NCBI GenBank assembly: GCA_018065745.1
Contig: JAGHSS010000132.1
Location: 1-7,012 of the forward strand
Length of the DNA stretch: 7,012 bases
Reading direction: 5' to 3'
Source: Candidatus Neoflavobacterium equi
GTDB lineage: Bacteria > Bacteroidota > Bacteroidia > Flavobacteriales > Flavobacteriaceae
The notes beneath the pieces were generated by a model. It saw only the letters and a program-made list of their open reading frames with translations, was not told the DNA's origin and ran no database searches. Shown one piece after another: positions 1-6,102 of the stretch (position 1 is its first letter; each line of letters begins with the position of its first letter). The position numbers and the translations under genes were made by a program.

Positions 1-148
1 TTATTATTCCCTGATTTATTCTGTGTTCAGAACAAATTGTGTTGCCTGCTTTTCTCTTTCACAATGCAACACCTTTTACAAATATCCTCTGTGAATAGTG
101 ATGTGAAAATTACTCCTTATGTAGTATCATCTCCTTTGCATTTAAATT
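1..148. repeat. Probable decayed repeat units; otherwise no gene seen
   Basis: No convincing coding sequence lies here. The stretch 79-148 is 70 bp long, matching the unit period. It has a TGTGAAAATTACTCC segment from 102 where the core would be expected and ends GCATTTAAATTG, like the unit end CCATTTAAAACG. Further left, TCCCTG (8-13) followed by TGTGTTCA (22-29) resembles the TCCCTG...CGTGTTCA layout of units 3 and 4, with a 2-bp shorter spacing. This suggests the array once extended to or past the left edge of the window, but identity is low and the alignment was made by eye in AT-rich DNA. Confidence 0.4.
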
Positions 149-480
149 GATCAATCCTTTGTGTTTAAACAGTCGTGTTCAATGACATCCCTTACTTTTA
201 TAAGTAACCCATTTAAAACGGATCAATACTTTGTGTTTAAACAGTCGTGTTCAATAACATCACCTACTTTAATAAATACCCATTTAAAACGGAACCTGCA
301 TCCCTGTATAAACAGCCGTGTTCAATGACATCACATAATATTATAAGCAACCATATAAAACGCAACCTGCATCCCTGTATAAACAGCCGTGTTCAATGAC
401 ATCACATAATATTATAAGAAACCATTTAAAACGGATCAATCTTTTTTTTTAAATAGCGGTGTTCAAAGACATCAAATACT
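149..480. repeat. Tandem array of ~71-bp units running into the araC-type gene 3' end
   Basis: Direct reading gives four full units at 149-220 (72 bp), 221-291, 292-362 and 363-433 (71 bp each), plus a partial fifth from 434 to about 480. Units 3 and 4 differ at only three positions. Units 1 and 2 resemble each other most and start GATCAAT, whereas units 3 and 4 start GAACCTGC or CAACCTGC. Every unit keeps a core close to CGTGTTCAATGACATC (starting at 174, 246, 317, 388 and, diverged, 458), and full units end in a version of CATTTAAAACG. Units 1 and 2 contain the 10-bp palindrome TGTTTAAACA (162-171, 234-243). There is no unique spacer between units, so this is a minisatellite-like array, not CRISPR. 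The fifth unit overlaps the stop codon and last codons of the minus-strand regulator gene. Function is unknown. Confidence 0.92.
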
Positions 481-1330
481 TTTTTGGTGTTGTTCCAAAC
501 TTCTTTTTAAACGCGGCTATAAAATGTGAGGACGTACTGTAACCCACTTTCAAGCCCACTTCATTGACGTTGTAAGCGCCGGAATCCAACATTTTGCGTG
601 CCGATTCCATTTTGTAATCCAACAAAAATCCATAGACAGAATCTCCATAAATCTGCTTGAACCCCAGTTTTAAACGCTTTAATGTCAACCCCACCTGATC
701 TGCCAATTCTTGCAGCCCTGGCGGTTCAGCCATATTGCTGATCACCAATTCCTTGGCGCGTTTCAGTTTCAAGACGTTTTCCTCATCAATTAAAAACGGA
801 CATTGCTCCAAATTAGTTGCATCCTCTGTTTTGTTGAACACCAAACTCAACAATTCATATGCCTTTCCTTTGTAGTACAAATTCTTGATGGATGGATTGA
901 GCGTGAAGTGAAACATCTGATTCAGGACAATTGCCATGGACGGAGAGATATTTTCTTCTGTATAATACTTTTTATCTTGGTTTTCTGCACTCAAAAAAGG
1001 TATCGCATTGGCAGATGTGGAAAACAAACTGTGGAATTTAGTGATGGAAATCAACAGAGAAACCACCCATGTTTTGGGTTCCAACATCAGGTGCAACGGC
1101 AATTCTTTTTTGGGGTTGTACAACAAAAGCGCTTTTTCCTCTTGCATCTCCAAAGAATAGGAACCAGAATTAAAGACAAACTTGGAGTTTCCCTTCAGTC
1201 CAAAGTGAAATTGAATCAAACCTGTGGCCACGTGTTTTTCAAAAACCATAGGCTCCAACTCGCTGTCATTTTGTATGCGCAGCAACATAAAATCCTCTTC
1301 AATCTGTATTTCTTCTAATTTCCTTTCCAT
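449..1330 (-). CDS. AraC/XylS-family transcriptional regulator
   Basis: This is a DNA-binding regulator of 293 aa, a normal length for the family. The C-terminal ~95 residues hold two helix-turn-helix units. The first is around residues 206-229 (LQELADQVGLTLKRLKLGF). The second is around 255-279 (VNEVGLKVGYSTSSHFIAAF), followed by the signature KKFGTTPKKY. The N-terminal ~190 residues resemble a ligand-sensing or dimerisation half, but no ligand can be inferred. The reading frame stays open upstream to an ATG at 1417. I chose the ATG at 1330 (protein starting MERKLEEIQ) because the extra 29 residues are unlike a folded AraC N-terminus and their DNA is promoter-like, with a palindrome and T-runs. 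The gene is divergent from hemA, with 432 bp between the starts, so it is a candidate regulator of the hem operon or of itself. The last codons are homologous to the adjacent tandem repeat. No terminator was seen after the stop. Confidence 0.9.
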   Translation of the reverse strand: MERKLEEIQIEEDFMLLRIQNDSELEPMVFEKHVATGLIQFHFGLKGNSKFVFNSGSYSLEMQEEKALLLYNPKKELPLHLMLEPKTWVVSLLISITKFHSLFSTSANAIPFLSAENQDKKYYTEENISPSMAIVLNQMFHFTLNPSIKNLYYKGKAYELLSLVFNKTEDATNLEQCPFLIDEENVLKLKRAKELVISNMAEPPGLQELADQVGLTLKRLKLGFKQIYGDSVYGFLLDYKMESARKMLDSGAYNVNEVGLKVGYSTSSHFIAAFKKKFGTTPKKYLMSLNTAI

Positions 1331-1347
1331 AATGAATTCACTTTTTT

Positions 1348-1359
1348 GATTGTACAATC
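1348..1359. promoter_or_regulatory. Perfect 12-bp palindrome upstream of the regulator gene
   Basis: GATTGTACAATC is a perfect palindrome lying 17 bp before the chosen ATG at 1330. It is next to a weak minus-strand -7-like sequence (TAAAATTG, complement of 1361-1368, one mismatch to TAnnTTTG). The position fits an operator or autoregulatory site, but no binding protein can be named. Confidence 0.35.
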
Positions 1360-1524
1360 GCAATTTTAGACGCAAAAAAACGCACACTCTACAAGAATCA
1401 TTTACAACTAACGTCATTTATGACCTAATATGTTATATAAGTTTTGGCTATACTTTTATAAATAATAGTGACTGTAATTTACAATACCTCTTGTTTTTAT
1501 ACGTTAATTTTACACCTAGAAAAT

Positions 1525-1545
1525 GAACGTTAAGCGTTATTTTTC
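1525..1545 (+). repeat. Promoter-distal copy of a 21-bp direct repeat upstream of hemA
   Basis: The sequence, with core AACGTTAAGCGTTATTTTTC (1526-1545), matches the stretch at 1692-1712 at 19 of 21 positions. Within it AACG-TTAAG-CGTT is a short inverted repeat. A weaker related copy is at 1642-1661 (AACGCCAAAAGTTATTTTTA, 15 of 20 identical). It may be a binding site for the divergent AraC-type regulator; that link is inference from position. Confidence 0.5.
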
Positions 1546-1578
1546 AAAAGTACAATTTTAAATTTACAATTTAATTTA

Positions 1579-1595
1579 TTTAGAATGGTTCTAAA
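1579..1595. promoter_or_regulatory. Perfect 7-3-7 inverted repeat, possible operator
   Basis: TTTAGAA-TGG-TTCTAAA has perfectly complementary 7-bp arms around a 3-bp centre in the noncoding hemA upstream region. Centred on position 1587, the inner 15 bp match the Bacillus PerR box TTATAATNATTATAA at 11 of 14 defined positions. It is about 130 bp upstream of the putative hemA -7 element, so if it is an operator it acts at a distance or on another promoter. A chance palindrome in AT-rich DNA is possible. Confidence 0.35.
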
Positions 1596-1691
1596 CTAAA
1601 ATGTGCTTAAGCCCTGATAATCCTATATATTATCTAAAAACAACGCCAAAAGTTATTTTTATACCCTAAAAATCACGCAGCGATACAAAAA

Positions 1692-1712
1692 GAACTTTAA
1701 GCGTTACTTTTC
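1692..1712 (+). repeat. Promoter-proximal copy of the 21-bp direct repeat
   Basis: The core AACTTTAAGCGTTACTTTTC (1693-1712) ends 15 bp before the putative hemA -7 element, so it covers the place where a -33 element would lie. AraC-family activators often bind next to or over this promoter region, so the position suits an activator site. Direct evidence of binding is absent. Confidence 0.5.
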
Positions 1713-1735
1713 TAAAAATCTTAGTAATACTTTTG
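1704..1735 (+). promoter_or_regulatory. Putative hemA promoter (Bacteroidota sigma-A type)
   Basis: TACTTTTG at 1728-1735 matches the Bacteroidota -7 consensus TAnnTTTG exactly. A poor -33 candidate (TTA, 1704-1706) lies 21 bp upstream, within the usual spacing; no good TTTG is present there, which would suit a promoter that needs an activator. Transcription would start near 1740, leaving a short leader of about 20 nt before the hemA ATG at 1763. No Shine-Dalgarno sequence is seen, as is usual in this phylum. Confidence 0.6.
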
Positions 1736-1762
1736 TATCACATTTTGAATAAGTGTAACAAC

Positions 1763-3022
1763 ATGGAAAATAAAACAACATCTAAACATACCACATTTTA
1801 CGCAATAGGATTGAGCTATAAAAAAGCAGATGCAGAGATGCGCGGAAAATTTAGTTTAGATCAAAACGCAAAAGAACAGGTTTTAACACAAGCAAAGGAT
1901 TCTGGTATTGAAAGTTTACTTGTAATCTCCACTTGTAATAGAACTGAGATTTATGGTTATGCAGAACATCCATTTCAACTGATCAAACTTTTAACAGACA
2001 ATAGTAATGGGTCTGTAGAAGATTTTCAGAAGGTTGCTTATGTCTATAAAAATACAGAAGCAATCAATCACTTCTTTAAAGTGGGTACTGGATTGGACAG
2101 TCAAATTCTTGGAGATTTTGAAATCATCAGCCAAGTTAAAAACAGTTTCACAGAAAGCAAAAAGTTTGGTTTGACCAACAGCTACTTGGAACGTTTGGCA
2201 AACGCGGTGATCCAAGCCAGCAAAAGAATTAAAAATGAAACAGAAATCAGTTCAGGGGCTACATCTGTATCCTTTGCTTCTGTACAGTATATTTTCAGAA
2301 ACATTGAAGACATAGACAACAAGAACATTCTGTTGTTTGGAATTGGTAAAATTGGTAGAAACACCTGTGAAAATTTGGTTAAACACACCAAAGACGACAA
2401 CATCACATTGATCAACAGAACCAGAGATAAAGCAGAACAGATTGCAGGAAAATTCAACTTGATCGTTAAAGATTATGCTGATTTGCAAACTGAAATTCAA
2501 CGTGCTGACGTTTTAGTTGTGGCTACTGGGGCTCAAAACCCAACAGTTGACAAAACCATCTTGAACCTTAAAAAGCCGTTGTTGATCTTGGATTTATCTG
2601 TTCCAAGAAACGTCAACCCAAATGTCTTGGAAAATGAACTTGTTTCATTAGTACACATGGATCAACTGTCACAGATGACAGATGAAACTTTGGAAAACAG
2701 AAAAAAATACATTCCTCAAGCAGAGGCCATCATTGATGAAATTCAAGAAGAATTCATCACGTGGACTAAGGCGCGCAAATTTGCACCGACAATCAATGCT
2801 TTGAAGGAAAAATTAAATAGCATCAAGGATAACGAATTGAATTTCCAACGCAAGAAACTTTCAAATTTTGATGAAGAACAGGCTGAAATCATCAGCAACA
2901 GAATCATCCAAAAAATCACGTCTCAGTTTGCAAATCATTTGAAAGACGACCAAACAGCAGTGAATGAAAGCATTGAATGGATTGAAAAAGTATTCCAATT
3001 AGAAACTTTAAGCAATGAGTAA
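1763..3022 (+). CDS. hemA: Glutamyl-tRNA reductase
   Basis: This NADPH-dependent enzyme reduces glutamyl-tRNA(Glu) to glutamate-1-semialdehyde, the first committed step of the C5 heme pathway in the cytoplasm. It is 419 aa, close to the family norm. The N-terminal catalytic domain contains STCNRTEIY with the expected nucleophile Cys58, and His103 lies in INHFFKVGTGLDS. The stretch ILGDFEIISQVK (residues 115-126) replaces the more common ILGEPQI-GQVK form, a variant I associate with flavobacteria. An NADPH-binding domain follows with GIGKIG at 193-198. A C-terminal helical dimerisation domain runs from about residue 310. The frame extends upstream to a TTG at 1733, but that codon lies inside the putative -7 element, so the ATG at 1763 (MENKTTSKH) is preferred. 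The gene ends in an 8-bp overlap with hemC, implying one transcript and coupled translation. HemA is usually the control point of the pathway, so the structured upstream region is relevant. Confidence 0.96.
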   Translation: MENKTTSKHTTFYAIGLSYKKADAEMRGKFSLDQNAKEQVLTQAKDSGIESLLVISTCNRTEIYGYAEHPFQLIKLLTDNSNGSVEDFQKVAYVYKNTEAINHFFKVGTGLDSQILGDFEIISQVKNSFTESKKFGLTNSYLERLANAVIQASKRIKNETEISSGATSVSFASVQYIFRNIEDIDNKNILLFGIGKIGRNTCENLVKHTKDDNITLINRTRDKAEQIAGKFNLIVKDYADLQTEIQRADVLVVATGAQNPTVDKTILNLKKPLLILDLSVPRNVNPNVLENELVSLVHMDQLSQMTDETLENRKKYIPQAEAIIDEIQEEFITWTKARKFAPTINALKEKLNSIKDNELNFQRKKLSNFDEEQAEIISNRIIQKITSQFANHLKDDQTAVNESIEWIEKVFQLETLSNE

Positions 3023-3938
3023 AGTCATACGCATCGGTACCCGTGACAGTGAATTGGCCTTATGGCAAGCACATACGGTACAAAAAAAATTAAATGATCT
3101 GGGTTATAAAACAGAGATCGTTGCAGTAAAATCAACTGGAGACATCATTCTTGACAAACCGTTGTATGAATTGGGAATCACCGGGATTTTTACAAAAACT
3201 CTTGATGTTGCCATGTTGGCTGGACAAGTAGACATTGCTGTTCACTCCATGAAAGACGTGCCAACAGCCTTGCCTCAAGGCATTGTTCAGGCAGCTGTTT
3301 TGGAAAGAGCCAATACCTTGGACATCTTGGTACACAAAGGTTCTACTTCTTTTTTAGAAGCTGAAGGAACCATAGCAACTGGAAGTTTGAGAAGAACAGC
3401 CCAGTGGTTAAACAAATACCCACAACACAAAGTAGTTGACTTGCGTGGTAATGTCAATACCCGCATGCAAAAATTAAACGACAGCGATTGGAATGGTGCC
3501 ATTTTTGCCGCTGCTGGATTGGAAAGAATCAACATCAAACCAGACACGTTCACCAATTTAGATTGGATGATCCCAGCTCCTGCTCAAGGAGCGATGGTGG
3601 TAGTTGCCATGGAAGATGATCATTATACATTAGATGCATTGGCTCAGTTAAATCACATTGAAACTGAGATCACTACCGCTATTGAAAGACAGTTTTTGAG
3701 AACGTTGGAAGGTGGGTGTACTGCCCCAATTGGTGCAATTGCCAAATACAACGAACACGACGACACCCTTTCTTTTACCGGATGCCTATGCTCACTGGAC
3801 GGTTCACAGAAATTTGAAGTCCACAAACAAGTGCCCATTGAAGAATGGAAAAAATTAGGTTTCCACTGCGCCAAAGAGATTTTGGAAAATGGTGGAGCTG
3901 AATTGATGGCACAGCTAAAAGATCAATTAAAAAAATAA
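3015..3938 (+). CDS. hemC: Hydroxymethylbilane synthase (porphobilinogen deaminase)
   Basis: HemC joins four porphobilinogen molecules into the linear tetrapyrrole hydroxymethylbilane, using a covalently attached dipyrromethane cofactor. The 307-aa length is typical. The start MSKVIRIGTRDSELALWQA is the classic N-terminus. HSMKDVPT contains Asp81, equivalent to the catalytic Asp84 of E. coli. Substrate-binding arginines are in SLRRTAQW (126-127) and LRGNVNTR (144, 150). IPAPAQGA is at 186-193, and the cofactor-attaching Cys235 is in LEGGCTAPIGA. Its ATG overlaps the end of hemA (ATGAGTAA at 3015-3022), and hemD begins 5 bp after its stop, so the three are almost certainly cotranscribed. All key residues are present and nothing looks disrupted. 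Confidence 0.97.
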   Translation: MSKVIRIGTRDSELALWQAHTVQKKLNDLGYKTEIVAVKSTGDIILDKPLYELGITGIFTKTLDVAMLAGQVDIAVHSMKDVPTALPQGIVQAAVLERANTLDILVHKGSTSFLEAEGTIATGSLRRTAQWLNKYPQHKVVDLRGNVNTRMQKLNDSDWNGAIFAAAGLERINIKPDTFTNLDWMIPAPAQGAMVVVAMEDDHYTLDALAQLNHIETEITTAIERQFLRTLEGGCTAPIGAIAKYNEHDDTLSFTGCLCSLDGSQKFEVHKQVPIEEWKKLGFHCAKEILENGGAELMAQLKDQLKK

Positions 3939-3943
3939 CAACC

Positions 3944-4612
3944 ATGGAACAGCAAAAACGTGTACTTTCAACAAAGATGTTGGAGTTTAACCAAAAACAG
4001 TTTTTATTGAATGCAGGATTTGCAGTTCTTGAAGGGGAATTCATAAAGGTTCAACCCACACATTTTGAATGGGACACCATTCACGAAGTTTTGATTTTCA
4101 CAAGTCAAAATGCCGTGAACAGCATCCTGCAACATCCAGAAGTGGAACACCTAAAAGAAAAAAAAGTAATTTGCGTTGGCAAAAAGACCAAAGCCCTATT
4201 GTGGCAAAATGGATTTGACGTCATCGCGGCTACAGATTATGCAGTGGAACTTGCTGAAATCATACTCAGCCATTTAAAAGACCACAGCTTTACCTTTTTC
4301 TCAGGGAATTTGCGCAGAGACATCTTGCCAGATACCATGAAAAATGCGGGAATTGTAAACAATGAATACAACGTTTATGAAACGGTTTTGAATCCCATTG
4401 CCATCAAATCCCCTGTAGATGCCTTGCTTTTTTTCAGCCCGTCTGCTGTACAAAGCTACCTTTCTGAAAACACGTTGACAGATCAAATGTGTTTTTGCAT
4501 TGGCACAACCACTGCAGAAGCTTTGAAAGACAAAACAAACAACCTGGTCATCGCTACAGAACAAACTGTGGAAAGCACCCTGGTTCAATGCATAAATTAT
4601 TATAAAAAATAG
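3944..4612 (+). CDS. hemD: Uroporphyrinogen-III synthase
   Basis: HemD cyclises hydroxymethylbilane with inversion of ring D to give uroporphyrinogen III. The family is poorly conserved in sequence, and this 222-aa protein is near the short end of its normal range. Recognisable elements, in order, are the first strand RVLSTKML, FTSQNAV (about residues 52-58), VGKKTKALL (77-85), FFSGNLRRDILP (about 125-136), YNVYETV (about 144-150), FFSPSAVQSYL (about 164-174) and IGTTTAEAL (about 187-195). These match the two alternating halves of the HemD fold. No transmembrane segment or signal peptide is seen. The position directly between hemC and hemE makes the assignment firm. The 35-bp gap to hemE holds only a weak GGCT/AGCC inverted repeat and no convincing promoter. 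Confidence 0.92.
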   Translation: MEQQKRVLSTKMLEFNQKQFLLNAGFAVLEGEFIKVQPTHFEWDTIHEVLIFTSQNAVNSILQHPEVEHLKEKKVICVGKKTKALLWQNGFDVIAATDYAVELAEIILSHLKDHSFTFFSGNLRRDILPDTMKNAGIVNNEYNVYETVLNPIAIKSPVDALLFFSPSAVQSYLSENTLTDQMCFCIGTTTAEALKDKTNNLVIATEQTVESTLVQCINYYKK

Positions 4613-4647
4613 AGGCTTTCAAGTTTTAGCCACCTTAAAATCATACT

Positions 4648-5673
4648 ATGTTAAAAAACGATTTATTTCTAAGAGCTCTTAAAGGAGAAACTGTTGAAAG
4701 ACCACCGGTGTGGATGATGCGTCAAGCAGGTAGATACTTGCCAGAATTTCGCGCTTTGCGTGACAAATACGACTTTTTTACCCGTTGTAAAACTCCTGAA
4801 TTAGCTTCAGAAATTACCGTTCAACCCATCAGAATCGTGAAACCAGATGCAGCTATTTTGTTTTCTGACATCTTGGTTATCCCTCAAGCTATGGGAATTG
4901 ATGTGGAATTACAAGACAACATCGGTCCAGTTTTACCAAATCCAATTCGCTCTGCTGCTGACGTGGACAAAGTATTCATTCCAAACATTCAAGAAAGCTT
5001 AGGTTATGTGATGGACGCCATCAAAATGACCAAAGAAATGTTGAATGACGAGGTGCCTTTGATTGGTTTTGCAGGTTCTCCATGGACCATTTTCTGCTAT
5101 GCTGTAGAAGGGAAAGGATCTAAGAGTTTTGACAAAGCAAAAGCATTCTGTTTTCAAGAACCAATAGCGGCGCACACCCTATTGCAAAAAATTACAGACA
5201 CTACTATTCTTTACCTTAAAGAAAAAGTAAAAACTGGAGTAAACGCCATTCAAATTTTTGACTCTTGGGGAGGTATGTTAGCGCCACAAGATTACAATGA
5301 ATTTTCATGGAGATATATTGAACAAATTGTAAACGCATTAGCAGATGAAACTGAAGTAATTGTCTTTGGTAAAGGTTGTTGGTTTGCCTTAGGTGATATG
5401 GCTAAATCAAAAGCTTCAGCTCTTGGTGTGGACTGGACTTGTTCTCCAAGAAACGCGCGTTACCTTTCAGGAGGAAACATCACGTTGCAAGGGAATTTTG
5501 ACCCTTCACGTTTGTTGTCACCAATCCCTACCATTAAAAAAATGGTACATGAAATGATTGATGAATTTGGAAAAGACAAATACATCGTTAACCTTGGACA
5601 TGGAATTTTGCCAAACATCCCAGTGGATCACGCAAAAGCATTCATTGAAGCGGTTAAGGAATACAATAGATAA
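4648..5673 (+). CDS. hemE: Uroporphyrinogen decarboxylase
   Basis: HemE removes the four acetate carboxyls of uroporphyrinogen III to give coproporphyrinogen III, without a cofactor, in the cytoplasm. The 341-aa length is standard. The signature [17 protein letters not shown] supplies Arg25 and Arg29 for substrate carboxylate binding. Asp74 in [14 protein letters not shown] corresponds to the essential Asp86 of the human enzyme. [13 protein letters not shown] carries Tyr151, [10 protein letters not shown] is at about 204-213, and [12 protein letters not shown] has His318. The whole TIM-barrel sequence appears intact. It starts 35 bp after hemD, so it probably belongs to the hemACD transcript, and it is followed at once by an intrinsic terminator, making it the likely last gene of that unit. 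Confidence 0.97.
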   Translation: MLKNDLFLRALKGETVERPPVWMMRQAGRYLPEFRALRDKYDFFTRCKTPELASEITVQPIRIVKPDAAILFSDILVIPQAMGIDVELQDNIGPVLPNPIRSAADVDKVFIPNIQESLGYVMDAIKMTKEMLNDEVPLIGFAGSPWTIFCYAVEGKGSKSFDKAKAFCFQEPIAAHTLLQKITDTTILYLKEKVKTGVNAIQIFDSWGGMLAPQDYNEFSWRYIEQIVNALADETEVIVFGKGCWFALGDMAKSKASALGVDWTCSPRNARYLSGGNITLQGNFDPSRLLSPIPTIKKMVHEMIDEFGKDKYIVNLGHGILPNIPVDHAKAFIEAVKEYNR

Positions 5674-5722
5674 AACAAACAACAGTTTACCGTTTCGCTA
5701 CAGTAAACTGTTTGTTTTTTAA
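5674..5722 (+). terminator. Intrinsic terminator after hemE
   Basis: The arms AACAGTTTAC (5681-5690) and GTAAACTGTT (5703-5712) pair perfectly over 10 bp around a 12-nt loop, and pairing can extend four more base pairs past a one-base bulge. A T-run (TTTGTTTTTT, 5711-5720) overlaps and follows the right arm. The A-rich left flank gives a weaker T-rich tail on the other strand. The next ATG is 13 nt beyond the T-run. This could be a true operon end or a leaky attenuator controlling the downstream pair. Confidence 0.85.
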
Positions 5723-5733
5723 ACACAAATTAT

Positions 5734-6093
5734 ATGTTGCGCAACAGCCTTTCCAGTGAAGAAGAACAACGGGTAAACAACACCCTGCAGCGTCTTGAAA
5801 AAATAGCTTTTACACCAGATATGGATGCAACAGCAGTCCTTGATGATGTATTGAAAAATTTGGGTTTAAAGCTTGAATTTTTACAAGACATGGAAGGGAA
5901 GCTTTTGGTGACTCAATTGGAAGCTCTTCATTTCAACTATGAACAAATGGAGCGTTTTGCAGACTTCCTGGCCTTGCATCAACAAAACATACACACCTTG
6001 GACAAAGCCGTCTTTCTGTATGAACACCTACAAGAAAACAGCGGGAGCTTTTCCCTTGGGATATTTAATAAATTAAAAAACTACAGCAAATAG
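5734..6093 (+). CDS. Hypothetical protein, small and helical, between hemE and hemF
   Basis: I do not recognise this 119-aa protein. It is rich in Leu, Glu, Gln and Asn, has no Cys or Trp, and shows no signal peptide or membrane segment. Its pattern suggests several amphipathic helices: about residues 8-25, 32-43, 57-86 and 88-101, with a Gly/Ser-rich turn (NSGSFSLG) near 102-109. Coding is supported by base composition like its neighbours, a full-length frame and tight packing: hemF begins 9 bp after its stop. The ATG at 5734 lies 13 nt after the T-run of the hemE terminator, which leaves little room for a promoter, and I see no TAnnTTTG element there. It is probably cotranscribed with hemF. 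A role in heme metabolism is only suggested by position; there is no visible heme-binding or metal-binding motif. Confidence 0.75.
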   Translation: MLRNSLSSEEEQRVNNTLQRLEKIAFTPDMDATAVLDDVLKNLGLKLEFLQDMEGKLLVTQLEALHFNYEQMERFADFLALHQQNIHTLDKAVFLYEHLQENSGSFSLGIFNKLKNYSK

Positions 6094-6102
6094 CACCTCC
6101 AA

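Noticed and set aside
149..433. CRISPR array
   Set aside because: The units are ~71 bp and directly abutting, with no unique spacers and no cas genes nearby.
803..1318. 171-aa open frame on the plus strand
   Set aside because: It lies wholly antisense to the regulator gene, whose protein shows clear family motifs; the plus-strand product is Phe/Gln/His/Cys-rich with no domain.
1331..1417. 29-residue N-terminal extension of the AraC-type regulator
   Set aside because: The extra sequence is unlike the family, and its DNA holds a perfect palindrome and homopolymer runs typical of a leader.
1476..1572. Repeated AATTTACAAT and TACAATTT words in the divergent region
   Set aside because: They are short, low-complexity words expected by chance in very AT-rich DNA; no spacing or symmetry supports a site.
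1733..1762. Ten-codon upstream extension of hemA from a TTG start
   Set aside because: The TTG forms the end of the putative -7 element TACTTTTG, and the ATG at 1763 gives the expected HemA N-terminus.
4614..4631. Hairpin (GGCT...AGCC) between hemD and hemE as a terminator
   Set aside because: Only four base pairs with a 10-nt loop and no T-run after it; hemE most likely continues the operon.
6094..6102. CACCTCC just before hemF as a ribosome binding site
   Set aside because: It has the sequence of the 16S anti-Shine-Dalgarno itself, not its complement, so it cannot pair as an RBS.
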